Shown here piece by piece: positions 40,201 to 46,900 of a DNA stretch of 64,000 nucleotides. Below the pieces are notes generated by a model, which was not told the origin of the DNA, ran no database searches, and saw only the letters and a list, made by a program, of their open reading frames with translations. This stretch comes from Nectonema munidae (lineage: Eukaryota > Nematomorpha > Nectonematoida > Nectonematidae): NCBI GenBank assembly GCA_030549495.1, contig JAUIRK010000934.1, forward strand, positions 124,001 through 188,000. Direction: 5' to 3'. Position numbers and translations under genes: made by a program. Within the stretch, counting starts at the first letter, position 1, and the number at the start of each line of letters is the position of its first letter.

Positions 40201-40244
40201 ACAAAAGAGAGGATGGCCCGCCCATCTCAACTTCTTCAGCGTAG
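16100..40244 (+). CDS. MLLT10: AF10/AF17 (MLLT10/ZFP-1) family chromatin protein, 12 exons
   Basis: Twelve segments bounded by AG and GT join with matching phases into 1455 nt (485 codons with the stop). Order: PHD finger (exons 1-2), linker and extended PHD module with zinc knuckle (exons 3-6), basic Ser/Lys-rich linker (exons 7-10), octapeptide-like motif (exon 11), leucine zipper (exon 12). The N-terminus reads EMEGGCCICLDETGYADN, against EMIGGCCVCSDERGWAEN in human AF10 (from memory). In known members the PHD module reads unmodified H3 and the zipper binds DOT1L, which methylates H3K79. This protein is about half the human length, has no Gln-rich C-terminus, and carries substitutions at usually fixed positions. 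The true start codon may be ATG 16103 or lie in an upstream exon. Exons 1-6 are near certain; exons 8, 9 and 11 are inferred from phase and composition. Confidence 0.8.
16260..16333 (+). CDS. MLLT10: AF10 homologue exon 2 (second half of PHD finger)
   Basis: It completes Ala from the phase-1 junction and encodes ACYGILQVPKGSWYCCKCEN, the diagnostic C-terminal half of the finger. Only a 57-bp intron separates it from exon 1. The donor is GTAATA at 16334, phase 0. Confidence 0.88.
16388..16442 (+). CDS. MLLT10: AF10 homologue exon 3 (start of extended PHD)
   Basis: It encodes KCQLCPSTKGALKKTTTG, matching RCELCP--DGALKRTDNG in human AF10. Acceptor TCTAAG, donor GTAAAC at 16443, ending in phase 1. 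Confidence 0.85.
17579..17677 (-). mobile_element. tRNA-derived SINE, internally deleted copy
   Basis: On the minus strand it reads GTAAGGTTGGTTAGGTACTG then GGGTTTCGAACCCGCATTAA, an A-box-like and a B-box-like element separated by a shortened spacer. Most of the sequence matches the SINE at 33272-33420, minus about 24 bases of the anticodon region. It is flanked by ACACTAAAG on both sides (17570-17578 and 17678-17686), a 9-bp target duplication. Confidence 0.6.
17960..18178 (-). mobile_element. hAT relic, end fragment (family of 35.5 kb)
   Basis: The reverse complement starts CAGTGGCGTGCCTATCC and continues with GATGCTAATTTTGACACCCC. It aligns along about 200 bp with the plus-strand relic at 35549 (CAGTGGCGCACGTATC, then GGTGCTAATTTTGTCGCCCC). 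Only one terminus was found, so the copy is truncated. The inner boundary is approximate. Confidence 0.5.
18884..18993 (+). CDS. MLLT10: AF10 homologue exon 4 (extended PHD, VHVICAIF segment)
   Basis: It encodes LVHVICAIFNPECFFTSTLN and on to ESKD, matching WAHVVCALYIPEVQFANVST in human AF10. The usual Gly-Trp before the His ligand is Arg-Leu here. Acceptor CCTTTAG, donor GTAAAT at 18994, phase 0. Confidence 0.85.
18994..21166. other. AF10 intron 4 (2.2 kb)
   Basis: AT-rich DNA with one small inverted-repeat element at 20845-20970. No further exon is required, because exon 4 joins exon 5 at nearly the family spacing. Confidence 0.45.
20845..20970. mobile_element. Short MITE with 12-bp perfect inverted repeats
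   Basis: GGGAGGGGGCAA at 20845-20856 is matched by its exact reverse complement at 20959-20970. A second, inner GGCCCCC motif occurs near both ends (20864 and 20939). The GC-rich ends with an AT-rich middle contrast with the intron. Outer limits may extend some 10 bp on each side; no clear target duplication was seen. Confidence 0.5.
21167..21267 (+). CDS. MLLT10: AF10 homologue exon 5 (zinc-binding core of extended PHD)
   Basis: It encodes CSICFEDDRFDDASYGSTIK, then CAENTCEFYFHVT. The spacing of Cys-x-x-Cys, Cys, Cys and His equals that of TCYICDEQ ... ACMTC--HGCRQAFHVTC in the family. It ends in TG, so the next Cys codon is completed by exon 6. Donor GTAGAC at 21268. Confidence 0.88.
21268..22872. 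other. AF10 intron 5 (1.6 kb)
   Basis: A GC-richer patch at 22240-22295 contains TTCTCAAACTCGAGGCCCC, which looks like one hAT terminus (GGTTCTCAAACT-type) without a partner. The remainder is featureless; the short frames here lack plausible splice context. Confidence 0.35.
22873..22978 (+). CDS. MLLT10: AF10 homologue exon 6 (end of extended PHD)
   Basis: It completes the split Cys and encodes CALSQKLLCEEILKLENKN, then VIKYVVFCKQHSHSNQ. This corresponds to CAQFAGLLCEE and VQYCGYCKYHFSKL of human AF10. The last zinc-ligand region reads FCKQH, with one of the usual two Cys (GYC) kept. Acceptor CTTCAG, donor GTACGT at 22979, phase 0. Confidence 0.88.
23959..24388 (+). mobile_element. 430-bp retroposon with GAA tail and 14-bp target duplications
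   Basis: ACACATCTTATAAA lies immediately on both sides (23945-23958 and 24389-24402). The element ends in a short (GAA)n tail, so insertion by LINE machinery is likely. It is clearly GC-richer than its surroundings and has stops in all frames. No convincing pol III A and B boxes were found, so it is not an ordinary tRNA SINE by eye. It could be a SINE with a decayed head, or a retrocopy of a structured RNA. The identical duplications suggest a young copy. Confidence 0.65.
24555..24686. repeat. Direct repeats, 17 bp and about 31 bp
   Basis: ATGAGTTGTTTTGACTA occurs at 24555-24571 and 24670-24686. Between them a unit starting ACAACTCTTTGTAACAACTC occurs twice in tandem. The outer pair could be a target duplication around a 98-bp insertion, or part of local slippage. 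Confidence 0.5.
24700..26620 (+). mobile_element. Decayed DDE (hAT-like) transposon in sense orientation
   Basis: The coding remains follow a transposase family common in arthropods and cnidarians. The N-terminal helices at about 24970-25150 carry RVKKISEELSNLWLKF and FPYISKQQV. The KLDTQPKKIAPLSEIHPSKR segment follows at 25300. The first catalytic Asp is in HFDGKKI (about 25690), the second in ISDSTAVNTGRKNGVV (about 25870), and the C-terminal part has SRWNSRSILTLIAFLLP and the acidic AERAMK. The frame is broken by stops near 25152, 25788, 25992 and 26085 and by a frame change between 25990 and 26085, so it is inactive. The longest intact run is 160 codons (25308-25790). Clear terminal inverted repeats were not found. 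Confidence 0.75.
27314..27586 (+). CDS. MLLT10: AF10 homologue exon 7 (basic, Ser/Lys-rich linker)
   Basis: A 91-codon, phase 0/0 exon with acceptor TTTTTTAG and donor GTAAGC at 27587. It starts with a Pro/Thr-rich stretch and carries KKRKPSKERK, a likely nuclear localisation signal, then the acidic SDSEDSDE and a second basic patch MPKKSPKF. Family members have a comparable Lys-rich linker after the extended PHD. No internal frame competes. Confidence 0.8.
27587..28936. other. AF10 intron 7 (1.35 kb)
   Basis: It holds a minus-strand LINE tail with a trinucleotide repeat (28208-28495) and otherwise AT-rich DNA. Confidence 0.45.
28208..28495 (-). mobile_element. RTE-like LINE 3' end with (TCA)n tail
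   Basis: On the minus strand the sequence decodes, with stops, to GHVKRMPEGN, a Lys/Asp helix and a terminal segment like ERMKWRSCCRK, the usual ending of a LINE ORF2. It is followed by a trinucleotide run (ATG/GAT on this strand; TCA at 28208-28262 on plus). RTE-type LINEs commonly end in such short tandem tails. It is 5' truncated to under 300 bp. Confidence 0.5.
28937..29001 (+). CDS. MLLT10: AF10 homologue exon 8 (Ser-rich linker, inferred)
   Basis: It starts at phase 0 after AAATTTTAG and encodes DLSSSQNYLPVNSLHNFSS, then LSP. The donor GTATTT at 29002 leaves CC, which the first base of exon 9 completes to Pro. An alternative donor GTAAAT at 28967 would shorten it to ten codons and break the phase with exon 9. 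Support is phase and composition only. Confidence 0.5.
29002..32399. other. AF10 intron 8 (3.4 kb)
   Basis: AT-rich. Around 31130-31185 the minus strand reads AAAGTTTCCCAAACCTTGTT then CCGTGGAATA, the terminal style of a hAT element, so a decayed hAT end probably lies at about 31030-31185. A 17-bp direct repeat (GTCTAAATTGATATGAT) occurs at about 30671 and 30718. Nothing else is supported. Confidence 0.35.
32400..32458 (+). CDS. MLLT10: AF10 homologue exon 9 (inferred)
   Basis: The exon follows CACATTAG and ends at a strong donor, TTCA|GTAAGT. It encodes MDNSAYNSESLASELLYYF. Phases fit both neighbours: it supplies the third base of the Pro codon from exon 8 and leaves one base for exon 10. 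The frame continues open past the donor as a hydrophobic 82-codon reading, which would otherwise look like a small membrane protein. I prefer the exon because of the consensus donor and the phase match. Confidence 0.5.
33272..33420 (-). mobile_element. tRNA-derived SINE, fullest copy in the window
   Basis: On the minus strand it begins GGGGGAGAGAGTAAGGTTGG, then TTAGATACTGAG (A-box region) and TTGGGTTCGATCCCGC, which contains an exact B box (GGTTCGATCC). A tRNA-unrelated body follows, ending CATGAAAACACTCCACGGTA. Related pieces are at 13192 (tail only), 17579-17677 (deleted copy) and about 40535-40610 (decayed). No perfect target duplication was seen here. Confidence 0.6.
34033..34212 (+). 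pseudogene. Cys-containing unassigned frame in a GC-richer patch
   Basis: A 60-codon frame between stops contains GRYECKYCCAYRINK and ends in a Leu-Arg-Val stop. The surrounding 33.8-34.45 kb is less AT-rich than the intron. The Cys-x-x-Cys spacing suggests a zinc site, but there is no second pair at the right distance and no start codon. It may be old coding DNA from a mobile element or a processed copy. I cannot assign it. Confidence 0.2.
35549..35905 (+). mobile_element. hAT relic with one terminus and decayed transposase C-terminus
   Basis: It starts CAGTGGCGCACGTATC and aligns with the minus-strand relic ending at 18178. On the minus strand, about 35890-35745 decodes to a stretch like KNSHRTQLTDKHLEKQLILR followed by TTCVPRDGRF, matching the C-terminal helix of ZBED/Buster-type hAT transposases. 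The right limit is unknown. Confidence 0.5.
36473..36555 (-). repeat. tRNA-like sequence with A and B boxes
   Basis: The minus strand carries TAGCACAAGTGG, an exact fit to the A-box consensus TRGYNNANNNGG, and GGTTCGATTCC, an exact B box. The T arm pairs (TTGGG with CCCGA). The middle is AAGATCTTGATC, which does not make a normal anticodon arm, and the acceptor ends do not pair well. A SINE head or tRNA pseudogene fits better than a working tRNA gene. Confidence 0.5.
36897..37011 (+). CDS. MLLT10: AF10 homologue exon 10 (Ser/Thr-rich linker)
   Basis: Acceptor TTATTTTAG, strong donor C|GTAAGC. In the phase set by exon 9 it reads STHKTEKDLKTNEVSFDLSN, then FVSPPSTTADINQTSSQ. A second frame is also open but gives an unlikely Leu/Ile-rich basic peptide. 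Composition resembles the disordered linker of the family. Confidence 0.65.
37012..38029. other. AF10 intron 10 (1.0 kb)
   Basis: A piece from 37722 follows a good acceptor (TTCTTTCAG) and stays open to 37981 in one frame. It lacks a donor of fitting phase, so I leave it out of the gene. It could be an alternative 3' exon. Confidence 0.35.
38030..38175 (+). CDS. MLLT10: AF10 homologue exon 11 (octapeptide-like motif)
   Basis: The frame encodes a Cys-containing lead, then PLKIEDEFNILEDLVLYFEE and NGKVYCKL. ILEDLVLYFEENGKVY lines up with the OM motif VEQLLEKQWSEGQQF of AF10 just before the zipper. The start at 38030 (after TTATAG) and the end before GTGTAAG at 38176 give the phases that exons 10 and 12 need. 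A better-looking acceptor, TTCTTACCAG, lies in frame at 38069. If it is the real one, another small exon is missing upstream. Confidence 0.55.
38176..39996. other. AF10 intron 11 (1.8 kb)
   Basis: AT-rich; no repeat ends or exon-like segments were recognised. Confidence 0.4.
39997..40244 (+). CDS. MLLT10: AF10 homologue exon 12 (leucine zipper and stop)
   Basis: It follows TGTTTTAG and encodes VGDFLRKVKAQRKENAEYEE, NIRNLEKRIESVERENTKLD, then a polar tail ending PPISTSSA and TAG at 40242-40244. It matches DILGMLKSLHQLQVENRRLE and EQIKNLTAK of AF10, the DOT1L-binding zipper. Heptad-spaced Leu/Ile residues support a coiled coil. The protein stops about 35 residues after the zipper, while vertebrate forms run on for some 200 residues. 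Confidence 0.85.
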
Positions 40245-40763
40245 TGATGCGTGTTTGCATGATCTTAGTGAATCATTTTTGTATGTGTGCTTCTATTATC
40301 TTGTTTCATAAATAGCATACTTAATATATCAATATGTTTGCTGTTTTAGTTATATGCACTTTGAAGTATACATCACTTGTCAATTATACCTTGATTTATG
40401 TTTTTATTAAAAAGATAGGAATTCTTTCTTTTTCTCGATTATTATTATTATTATTTGAATCTTTAGTAATCGCGTCCATTATATATGCAATGCCGAATCC
40501 ATGCCATGAAATAATATCTCTTTTTATTAGTGAAGATAAAGGTGTGCTATTGTGCTCCATTGAAAAGGCGCAGTTGAACCTCTTGTATCAAAGATGCTTT
40601 AGTTTTGGATTGGTTAGCAAAGCCTCTAGACAATTTTACTCACACTTCCAATTGGTGATAAAAATAATCGTGTGTAATGGATGCTTTGATCACGGACAAG
40701 CTATAAAAATCGTTTAAGCATTGTAACTAAGTAAATATTGGAAGAGCAAGAGAAAAGAATAAA
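40245..40763 (+). other. Likely 3' UTR of the AF10 homologue
   Basis: The first plain AATAAA downstream of the stop is at 40758-40763, giving a UTR of about 0.5 kb. The 127-codon frame at 40334-40717 inside it lacks family features. Positions 40535-40610 resemble the SINE body (CATTGAAAAGGCGCAGTTGA and CTTGTATC). Confidence 0.4.
40758..40763 (+). terminator. Poly(A) signal AATAAA for the AF10 homologue
   Basis: This is the first canonical hexamer after the stop codon. In DNA this AT-rich the motif is common by chance, so position is the only support. Confidence 0.35.
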
Positions 40764-42359
40764 GTAAACCCCAAAAAATACCCGAACTAAAAAATACTTT
40801 TAAGTTTTAAAGATTTAAAAGTAACTTAAAGCAAACACAATTAATTGTGTGTGCTATTCCAAAAATACGATTATTATCAATGAATCTAAAAATAAAATTA
40901 TGAAAAAATATGAACAAAAATTTTTTAACTCAAGATTTCAAACAGGAAGTTTGAGTTGTAACAATAAAGTATAGAAGAAAATGAAAGTAGATCACAAAAA
41001 TTTATTTACAACACGGAATCATTGCATCACAATAAACTAACCTTATCTTGTTTTACTTGTTCTTACTTCACACAAGTTAGGCCACGTGATTTGCAATGTT
41101 TATGAAAATTGCGCCACGCTCACGAAAGATCTACCTATCATGCCCCTAAAAATAATTTTCCACATGTATTTTGTTTAGGAGACACCTTCAATTAGTATTC
41201 GTGTAGTTTCAACGGTATGTATGTCTGTAATTCGCGGGGTTTAACTTTGATAATTAAAACACCTAAAGGTAAGAATGAGTGCATGTAATTCCAAGTGGAA
41301 AAATTATGTTTAATTGTCAGAATAAGTTGAGATACTGCTAGAGTATATATTTCAAATATATAAATACAACTGAGTGAAAGATACTATCCTAACGCGAACG
41401 CTCGCAAAGTGGAAACAAACTTAATATCTAGTGATAGCTTGATTACTAACAATGACCTGTGTTTCAAAAAATCGATTTCAGAGATTTATTTAGCACACAA
41501 TTTAAGCGATCTCAGAGTTTTTCTATTGGAGGGAATCTGTTTGTTGATCTTATCTTTTTTTTATCACTATCATCTGATGTTATCACTCTGGATATTTGCT
41601 AACGAATTATATTTCAAAATTTCTATTCTTCATAAAATCATCCATTATCATCTTTTTCAATTGCAAAAAGTTTATCGCCTTCATCAACTAAAAACCTCCC
41701 TCTATCAAACCAAAGGAAAAAATGGTCAACTTTAATTCACATTTAGAAACATTTTTTTGATCTCCACATATTGCTTAAAAGTGCTATCTGTCATAGTTAT
41801 AGTTATTTCTTATCCATGTTATTGAATTACACCTTATGTTATTATTTACCTTACATAATAAGATAAAGTTTCAAATATTTTTCACTCACAAGGGAGAAGC
41901 TTCTTCTTCACTGTTAAGATCTTTTTTGAAATACTCAATACTAGATTAATTTCACCAAGTCCTAGTTCATTAGAAAGCAGTAGATCTTCCATGTAGACAA
42001 GTTACATGCTTCTTAAAACTGTTTAAGTCCTAAAATGATTGACAATATAAAAGCGATTCCTATTGCACAATTTATAAAAGTGTTGCTATCTCATTTTTCT
42101 TATGATCACACGTTCTCATTGCAATGTGCATTCAGTTCCATTACTTCTCTCATACTCAAATATTTGTACTTTATATCAAGAATATTTATTGTGAGGAAAA
42201 CTTGACAAATGATTTTTCTCCAAAAAAACTGATTTTTACCAATTCGATTGACACTTTCACCCATTTTTACACTGCAATGGACAAAAAAAAGTACAGAAAT
42301 GAAAAAGATGGATAATATTTTATTAAAAGAATATTTTTGGGAGAGTTTTATCCTCAATC
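40764..42359. other. Intergenic AT-rich DNA
   Basis: Short frames on both strands (for example 41409-41735) have Leu/His/Tyr-rich composition with no recognisable domain. No RNA gene or repeat end was seen. Confidence 0.35.
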
Positions 42360-43290
42360 AAAATTTTGATTAATGCTTCTCAATCAAACACATGCAGGGT
42401 TTGATTTTTTTTCCGAAATCTCAAACTTGAAAGATAATTCCAATTCCTAATTTTTACATCTTAATTTCGAAAATTAAATTCTGAAATGAACTGAGCATCG
42501 TAATAAAATATTTTTAAAATATCATAGTTAATAATTTTATTGGCAATTTGGCACTTTTTCACAGTAATGGTCAAAACTGAGCCAAATTCCATAAAAAATA
42601 CTTTACTTAAATATGAATGAATGTTTTTGAAGAAAATTTTCTAGCGATACAAGCAAATTTTATTGATATTTTCACACGATAAATGCGTAAACTGAATCCA
42701 GAAATGAAACTAGGATGGCAGATTTGGTATATAAAAATATTTTATATTTCAAATGTGGTTGATTTTTTTGGAGATAATTTTGAGGTGAAAACCGTAAATT
42801 AAAACAATACTTTTAGACATTTACAAATCCTAATTGCTAAGTGAATACTGAGTCGAGAAAAGATGTCAGTATTGTCAATTTCGTATAAATTATTTTATTC
42901 AAAATGTCAATGGATGTTTTATTTTTGGACGTAAGCCACACAATTAATTGCCATCTTAAGAGACCCTGGATACATGATTGACATCTTGAGGACGGAAATA
43001 AAACCAGCATGATTGATTCACTATAAAAATATATTTTTATTTAAAATTTAAATAATATACTTGTCCATAATTTTCACCTGAAAACTGCAAATATAATTGT
43101 CAGTTTCAAAAATTTCAACACCCTTATTGCAAAAACTGAATCGAGAAATAAAAACATGACGGTCAATTTGGAAATAAAAAAAATTAATCTTATTTAAAAT
43201 TGGAATAAATGCGCAAACAATTTAATCAAAATTTTGATTGACATTTTCTATAAAATTGATGTGTATATATAAGTGTTATGCGTTCCAATA
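42360..43290. repeat. Degenerate tandem repeat, about 150-bp unit
   Basis: A motif of the form ACTGAATCGAGAAATRAAA, a TGAC word and GTCAATTTGG recurs near 42550, 42690, 42845, 42995 and 43135. Each is followed by an AT run and then TTTTCACCTGAAAACYG-like words. Spacing is about 140-155 bp. Copies are strongly diverged, so this is an old array. Confidence 0.5.
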
Positions 43291-43615
43291 TATATACGAT
43301 TATAAATTTTCAGGAGTGTACACAATTTAAACATTAAGTTATAATAATTTTGTTGAAAAAAATGTACACTTGATATTGATTGACAGTTTTTGACATGATA
43401 GTATCAAAAGATGCGGTTAGCGATTTTAGGAAAAATAGCGCTGAAGGCATATCAAAAGAAGTTTTAATTGGGTGATACTTCTTCGCACATATATGATCTC
43501 CTTCAAGATTCACTGGGAACAACAGTCACATGGCAAAAACAAGTTTCAATAATTGAAAAGCTTTTGTCTAAAGATTGCCCTTTTCAAAAAAGAATAAACT
43601 ATATATAGATTGACT

Positions 43616-43930
43616 CAGTGGGGGATCCAGAAATCTTTTGTGGGGGGGGGGGGGGGGGGGGGGGGGGTATACTAATATTATCAAAATATTTTACACATTT
43701 TATTAGGGAAGAAATTTGAAAACGTATGTAAAATAAATGATTAAAATTATATTACAAAGTCTTTTCTTCTTTCTTTTTGCTTTGAAAATCGATCAATGAC
43801 TTCATCAATTTTGATTTCTATTTTAGGGTGACTCCAACCTTAATTTTTCTTGAATAGATTGCTGGTAGGGGGGGGGGGGGGTATGCATCCCCCTATCCCC
43901 CTATCCCCCCCCCCTCTCGGTCCATCCCTG
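43616..43930. mobile_element. hAT MITE with perfect 8-bp target duplication and poly-G tracts
   Basis: The 315-bp element begins CAGTGGGGGATCCAGAAAT, and the complement of its right end is CAGGGATGGACCGAG. GATTGACT flanks both ends (43608-43615 and 43931-43938). It carries G26 at 43642-43667 and G14 at 43868-43881, then C-rich runs, likely expanded from an original short G run near each terminus. It is non-coding. Confidence 0.8.
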
Positions 43931-43938
43931 GATTGACT

Positions 43939-46900
43939 ATATCACTAATAAGGAACAGAAATCCCGTACTATCATTAACCCCACACTGTTTTTGTTATCA
44001 AAAACTCGGGAGTTTTTTTAAAGATAAGTTTGGAAGAAGTATTGGAGAATAATTTAATATCAAAAACTTTTTTTTATAAATTCTAGCCATTTTGAAAGAT
44101 GATTAATAAATAAATCATGTTACAAGCTTCTTTTCCTTCTCTCTAAATAACTTAAATTGAAATTGATTTTTTATTTTATTCTATCCTAACAAAGAAATAA
44201 AGTATTCTAAAAAAAGTTTATAGTCAAAATCAAAGATTTTAACCTTAAGATATGATGATCAGTTTTTAAGTTTGGTGTATTTTAATCTAATAGATGTCTA
44301 AACCGGAGAAACAGCTATAACCGTTGCTCTGTCGAAGTCGCAATGATGCCGGATTTGCGATAGTCAACCTATATACTCGCCTTTAATCCACTCTTTTTTA
44401 TCACAATTAATTGACTAAAAACGGAAATGTGGCTTCGTTGAAAGAGGAATGTGTTTCAAGGAAAATAGGCAGAACGCATATAACTATGTCGTATCTAAAA
44501 AATTTTTAGATTTTATCTAAAATCTTTATCTTGAAAACTATTTCTTCATTTATATTTAATTTTGGAGCTTTTAAAGTTACGGTGCGAATTATGCATACAT
44601 AGTAGGTATGTAATTTTCGTAGAATTTCTAAGTAAACTTTTTTTGCCCCATTCCTCATCATTTAGTATTGTAGATATAATAGATATGCTTGAAGTTTTCA
44701 TTAATGTAATCCATAAATATCATTTTGGTTATAGAGGAAATCTTTGGCGTCCATCAAATTAAGCATATAGTGTTTATGCGTTAACTGGATAGAGGAATGC
44801 CACTCCTTTAACACTTGATTGACAGCCCATCATTTAAATGCCTTGATAAAGGTTCAGCTTATTAAAAAGGTGTTACTTGTGAATTTGGTTTTGCCAAATT
44901 TCATAAACCTTTATATTGGATTATCATGATATTGCCCTTCTCTATATTTTAATATGTTTGTTAATTTTGAGCATTTTTTACATTTAAATAAACAAATTTT
45001 ATGTAAGTTAGCAACGGGGAATTTAAAATTTTGGAGTTTAGTGCTTTTAGCCTTTCTTACTGGAAAGATATCCTAGCGCAACTAACAACAGCTTCACAAA
45101 TGGGAGAAAACAAAGAGCAGACTATTCATTCAAGAAAAAATATATTTCATGATGACGGTGTTAAATTTGACTTAAAACGTCGGCCAAGTAATCTTTTATT
45201 TCATAAACATTTCGCACTCTTTTCACTCTCTTTTATAAAATCAAGTAACGGATGTTTTTCAAGAAATCCTTTGATTTATTTTTAATTAAGGATTGACAAA
45301 GTTTGTCCCTCTTTGAGTTGACACTTCTTTGAACGCTTCCCATCTTCAGGGCATAAGAGTATAATGCGTGTACGATGTTTTCTTTGGAAAATCAAAATGC
45401 TAAAAAGAAGCCTTGCGAAGTGCCTGTGTGTGGGACATATGACATAAGCCATTTGTAACACGACTAAAGTTTCATAAAATGAAGAATCAGTATTGAATTG
45501 ATGTATTTTGTTTAGTTTTCCGTTACTTACTAGTGGTTCGTGTGAATGGACTCCTAAAGATGGGTTTCCCTTCCCTTATAAATGAGCGAGAACCTCTCAC
45601 GCCTTATAAAGAAAACAGCGTTTGAAGTTCGCGATAAAAAACACTTTCAAAAGAAAGTTCAAAGTATTTCTTGTGGGTACTTTGCCAAGCCCACTTTGTG
45701 AAGGAATCAAGAAGTGTCGATTTGATTCATTTATCTGTGCTTAAAGGTTAGATTATGCGCCGCTCACAACACAAGACGACAACTAATTTAGTTGAGGAGT
45801 TTTGTAAGTTGAAAGAGCTTGTTAGAAATGATGGCTGAGTCTACGCGCATACAAAGAAAGGCCATTGGGAATTGCCTTAAAGGGAAGTGCTTGGAAATGG
45901 TTGAATTGGGACGAGGGATTTATTTATCTGTATCTTCAAATTACAAAATATAATTAAAAAGAGCCAGATCATGTTTTGGGATCACAAAGAGAGATTCTCT
46001 TCAAGATAAGGGAGGAAGAGTGAACGTGTTGGTAGGCGATCCATCAAAGTTTTTTAATCTCTGACAACATCTTCCTTTAGATTAAACTACTCTCCCCTTC
46101 CCAACACCATTAGACACTTTAATTGCATTCTCTATTAAAACTCATTTTTCTCTTTCTCTCTCTCTCTCTCTCCCTCTCCCTATTTCGTGTATATAAAGTT
46201 TGAAGTTTAGTTTTGTAAACTGGCTTAATAAGCTATAATGACATAAGCCTGCATTTTAGCCTGACAATTTGGGTTCGTGAAAAATCCGAAACTTTAAACT
46301 GATAAAATTACTGACATCTAATCATTTTTCATTTTTTAAATTAAAAAATACGAGATAGAAAGTGATGAAGAGCAAGAATTTGAACCCGGGCAAGACTTTT
46401 TGATATACCCAAGTTTAGACACTTTTAATGCTCGAAATTCTATTTTTAATTGGATCTTAAATTATTTTACTAACTAATTTTTTTCCAAATCATAAATAAT
46501 AATCTATAAATTATTAGTTATCGCCTTGAAATTTACTTAACTATTTTTGAACTATTAATGGAACAAAGGAGTGAAACTCTCTCATTCCGCCATCCTTTGA
46601 TTTTTATAAATTTGCATTTTTTTCAAAAAGAATGGAGAATTCTATTCTAACATAATGATAGTTTCGTTTTAAAATTTAATATTTGTTAAATGTGTATATT
46701 TAAATTTATGCAATTTTTTATTCAGATCCGTTTTAAATATATTTTCTGGTATAATTTTGCTGTTCTATAGTCTATAACTGAAGAGAAGAAACTTTAATGA
46801 GTGAAAAAGTCTAGAATATCACTTCAAAATTTGAGTAATGGTCAAAATATTCCTTCTTATAAACTCTTGATTTTGATTAAAAAGCAATAAGACTTTTTTA

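Noticed and set aside
41409-41735. 108-codon frame
   Set aside because: Leu/His/Tyr-rich composition as expected from AT-rich DNA, with no domain.
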